NCBI GenBank assembly: GCA_039621445.1
Contig: CP154956.1
Location: 27,410,667 to 27,474,666 of the forward strand
DNA length: 64,000 nt
Source: Euglena gracilis
Lineage: Eukaryota > Euglenida > Euglenophyceae > Euglenales
Direction: 5' to 3'
The number at the start of each line of letters is the position of its first letter. The stretch's first letter is position 1. Under the pieces are notes generated by a model that was not told the origin of the DNA, searched no databases, and was given only the letters and a program-made list of their open reading frames with translations. Of the stretch, positions 63,722 to 64,000 are shown one piece after another. A program made the position numbers and the translations under genes.

Positions 63722-64000
63722 CGGGGCTCACCCATGATCTCTGGATCCAGGACCACAGCCTGGCCAATGGCAGCAAATAGTGCAGCCCAGGCCACTGGCT
63801 GGGCTGGTCCCCACTGCGGCCCGTATAAAAATTCAGCCACTGCAGCCATCCACAGAATAAAAAGCCATAAATATTTGTTTAGGTTTTTCCAATAAAGCTT
63901 GCCAACCAAAATTCCACAGCTCACACACTGCAACACCACCCAGAACCTGGGTTCTGCAGTGAGGCTTCCGCTGGACCACCAGGCCAGGCCAACAGTCCTG
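63718..64000 (-). CDS. Multi-pass membrane protein, 3' exon, runs off the window
   Basis: The minus frame is open from the window edge to TAG (complement of 63718-63720). It reads PRFWVVLQCVSCGILVGKLY, then YLWLFILWMAAVAEFLYGPQ and AQPVAWAALFAAIGQAVVLD, ending EIMGEPR. This gives two or three likely membrane helices. It converges on the plus frame ending at 63721 with overlapping stop codons. Family not recognised. Confidence 0.45.
   Translation of the reverse strand, partial: RTVGLAWWSSGSLTAEPRFWVVLQCVSCGILVGKLYWKNLNKYLWLFILWMAAVAEFLYGPQWGPAQPVAWAALFAAIGQAVVLDPEIMGEPR

Overview
This is nuclear DNA from a eukaryote, most likely a single-celled protist or alga. The species cannot be told from the sequence. 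The eukaryotic evidence is a GrpE gene split by GT-AG introns (54.85-58.89 kb), other exon-like islands, microsatellites and a very dense layer of short inverted-repeat elements. I see no operons, rRNA or convincing tRNA. Real coding sequence is a small part of the window; nearly everything else is repeat.

Layout. 0-13.6 kb is a mosaic of small elements ending in long C or G runs. It holds one small gene-family copy (2915-3271) inside a terminal-inverted-repeat (TIR) element, a decayed minus-strand gene broken by a 341-bp element (7912-8816), and a ~1 kb element with a decayed coding region (12598-13622). 13.6-17.3 kb is G/C-tract and short-repeat DNA. 17.3-19.1 kb is an insertion carrying an intact 187-codon member of the gene family (17926-18489, minus); its uninterrupted target repeat is present at 49.6-49.9 kb. 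20.2-23 kb has two perfect 121-bp hairpins followed by three 828-bp TIR elements joined end to end. 23.0-28.5 kb is a third family copy split by two nested elements; removing the second rejoins the frame into a PHD-type zinc finger. 28.9-36.9 kb is nested elements of the GTCGGCCGACTA, ACGCCGG-hairpin and TCGATCGAAAGCTCTT families. 37-45 kb is minisatellites plus remnants of coding DNA. 46-53 kb is mainly G/C-tract repeat DNA. 53-59 kb holds grpE. 59.7-60.7 kb is a decayed acidic-protein gene. 60.9-62.6 kb is AT- and G-rich repeats, and 62.7-64 kb has two convergent candidate genes.

Two themes stand out. First, many TIR families share one design: a TA target dinucleotide, a short CC-rich end, a run of 7-14 C, then a family-specific box (TTATTGTCC, CTAATTGACC, ATTATGTACC, TTGTCGTTGACAC and others) repeated inward. 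Several insertions can be checked inside the window, because removing the element and one copy of the duplicated target restores a reading frame or a tandem repeat. Second, a small protein family starting MAKK/MAKR/MTKR occurs three times, each inside inverted-repeat DNA; one copy ends in a PHD finger. It may be the coding part of an undescribed mobile element. No database search was possible, so family assignments other than GrpE and the PHD Cys/His pattern are inference.
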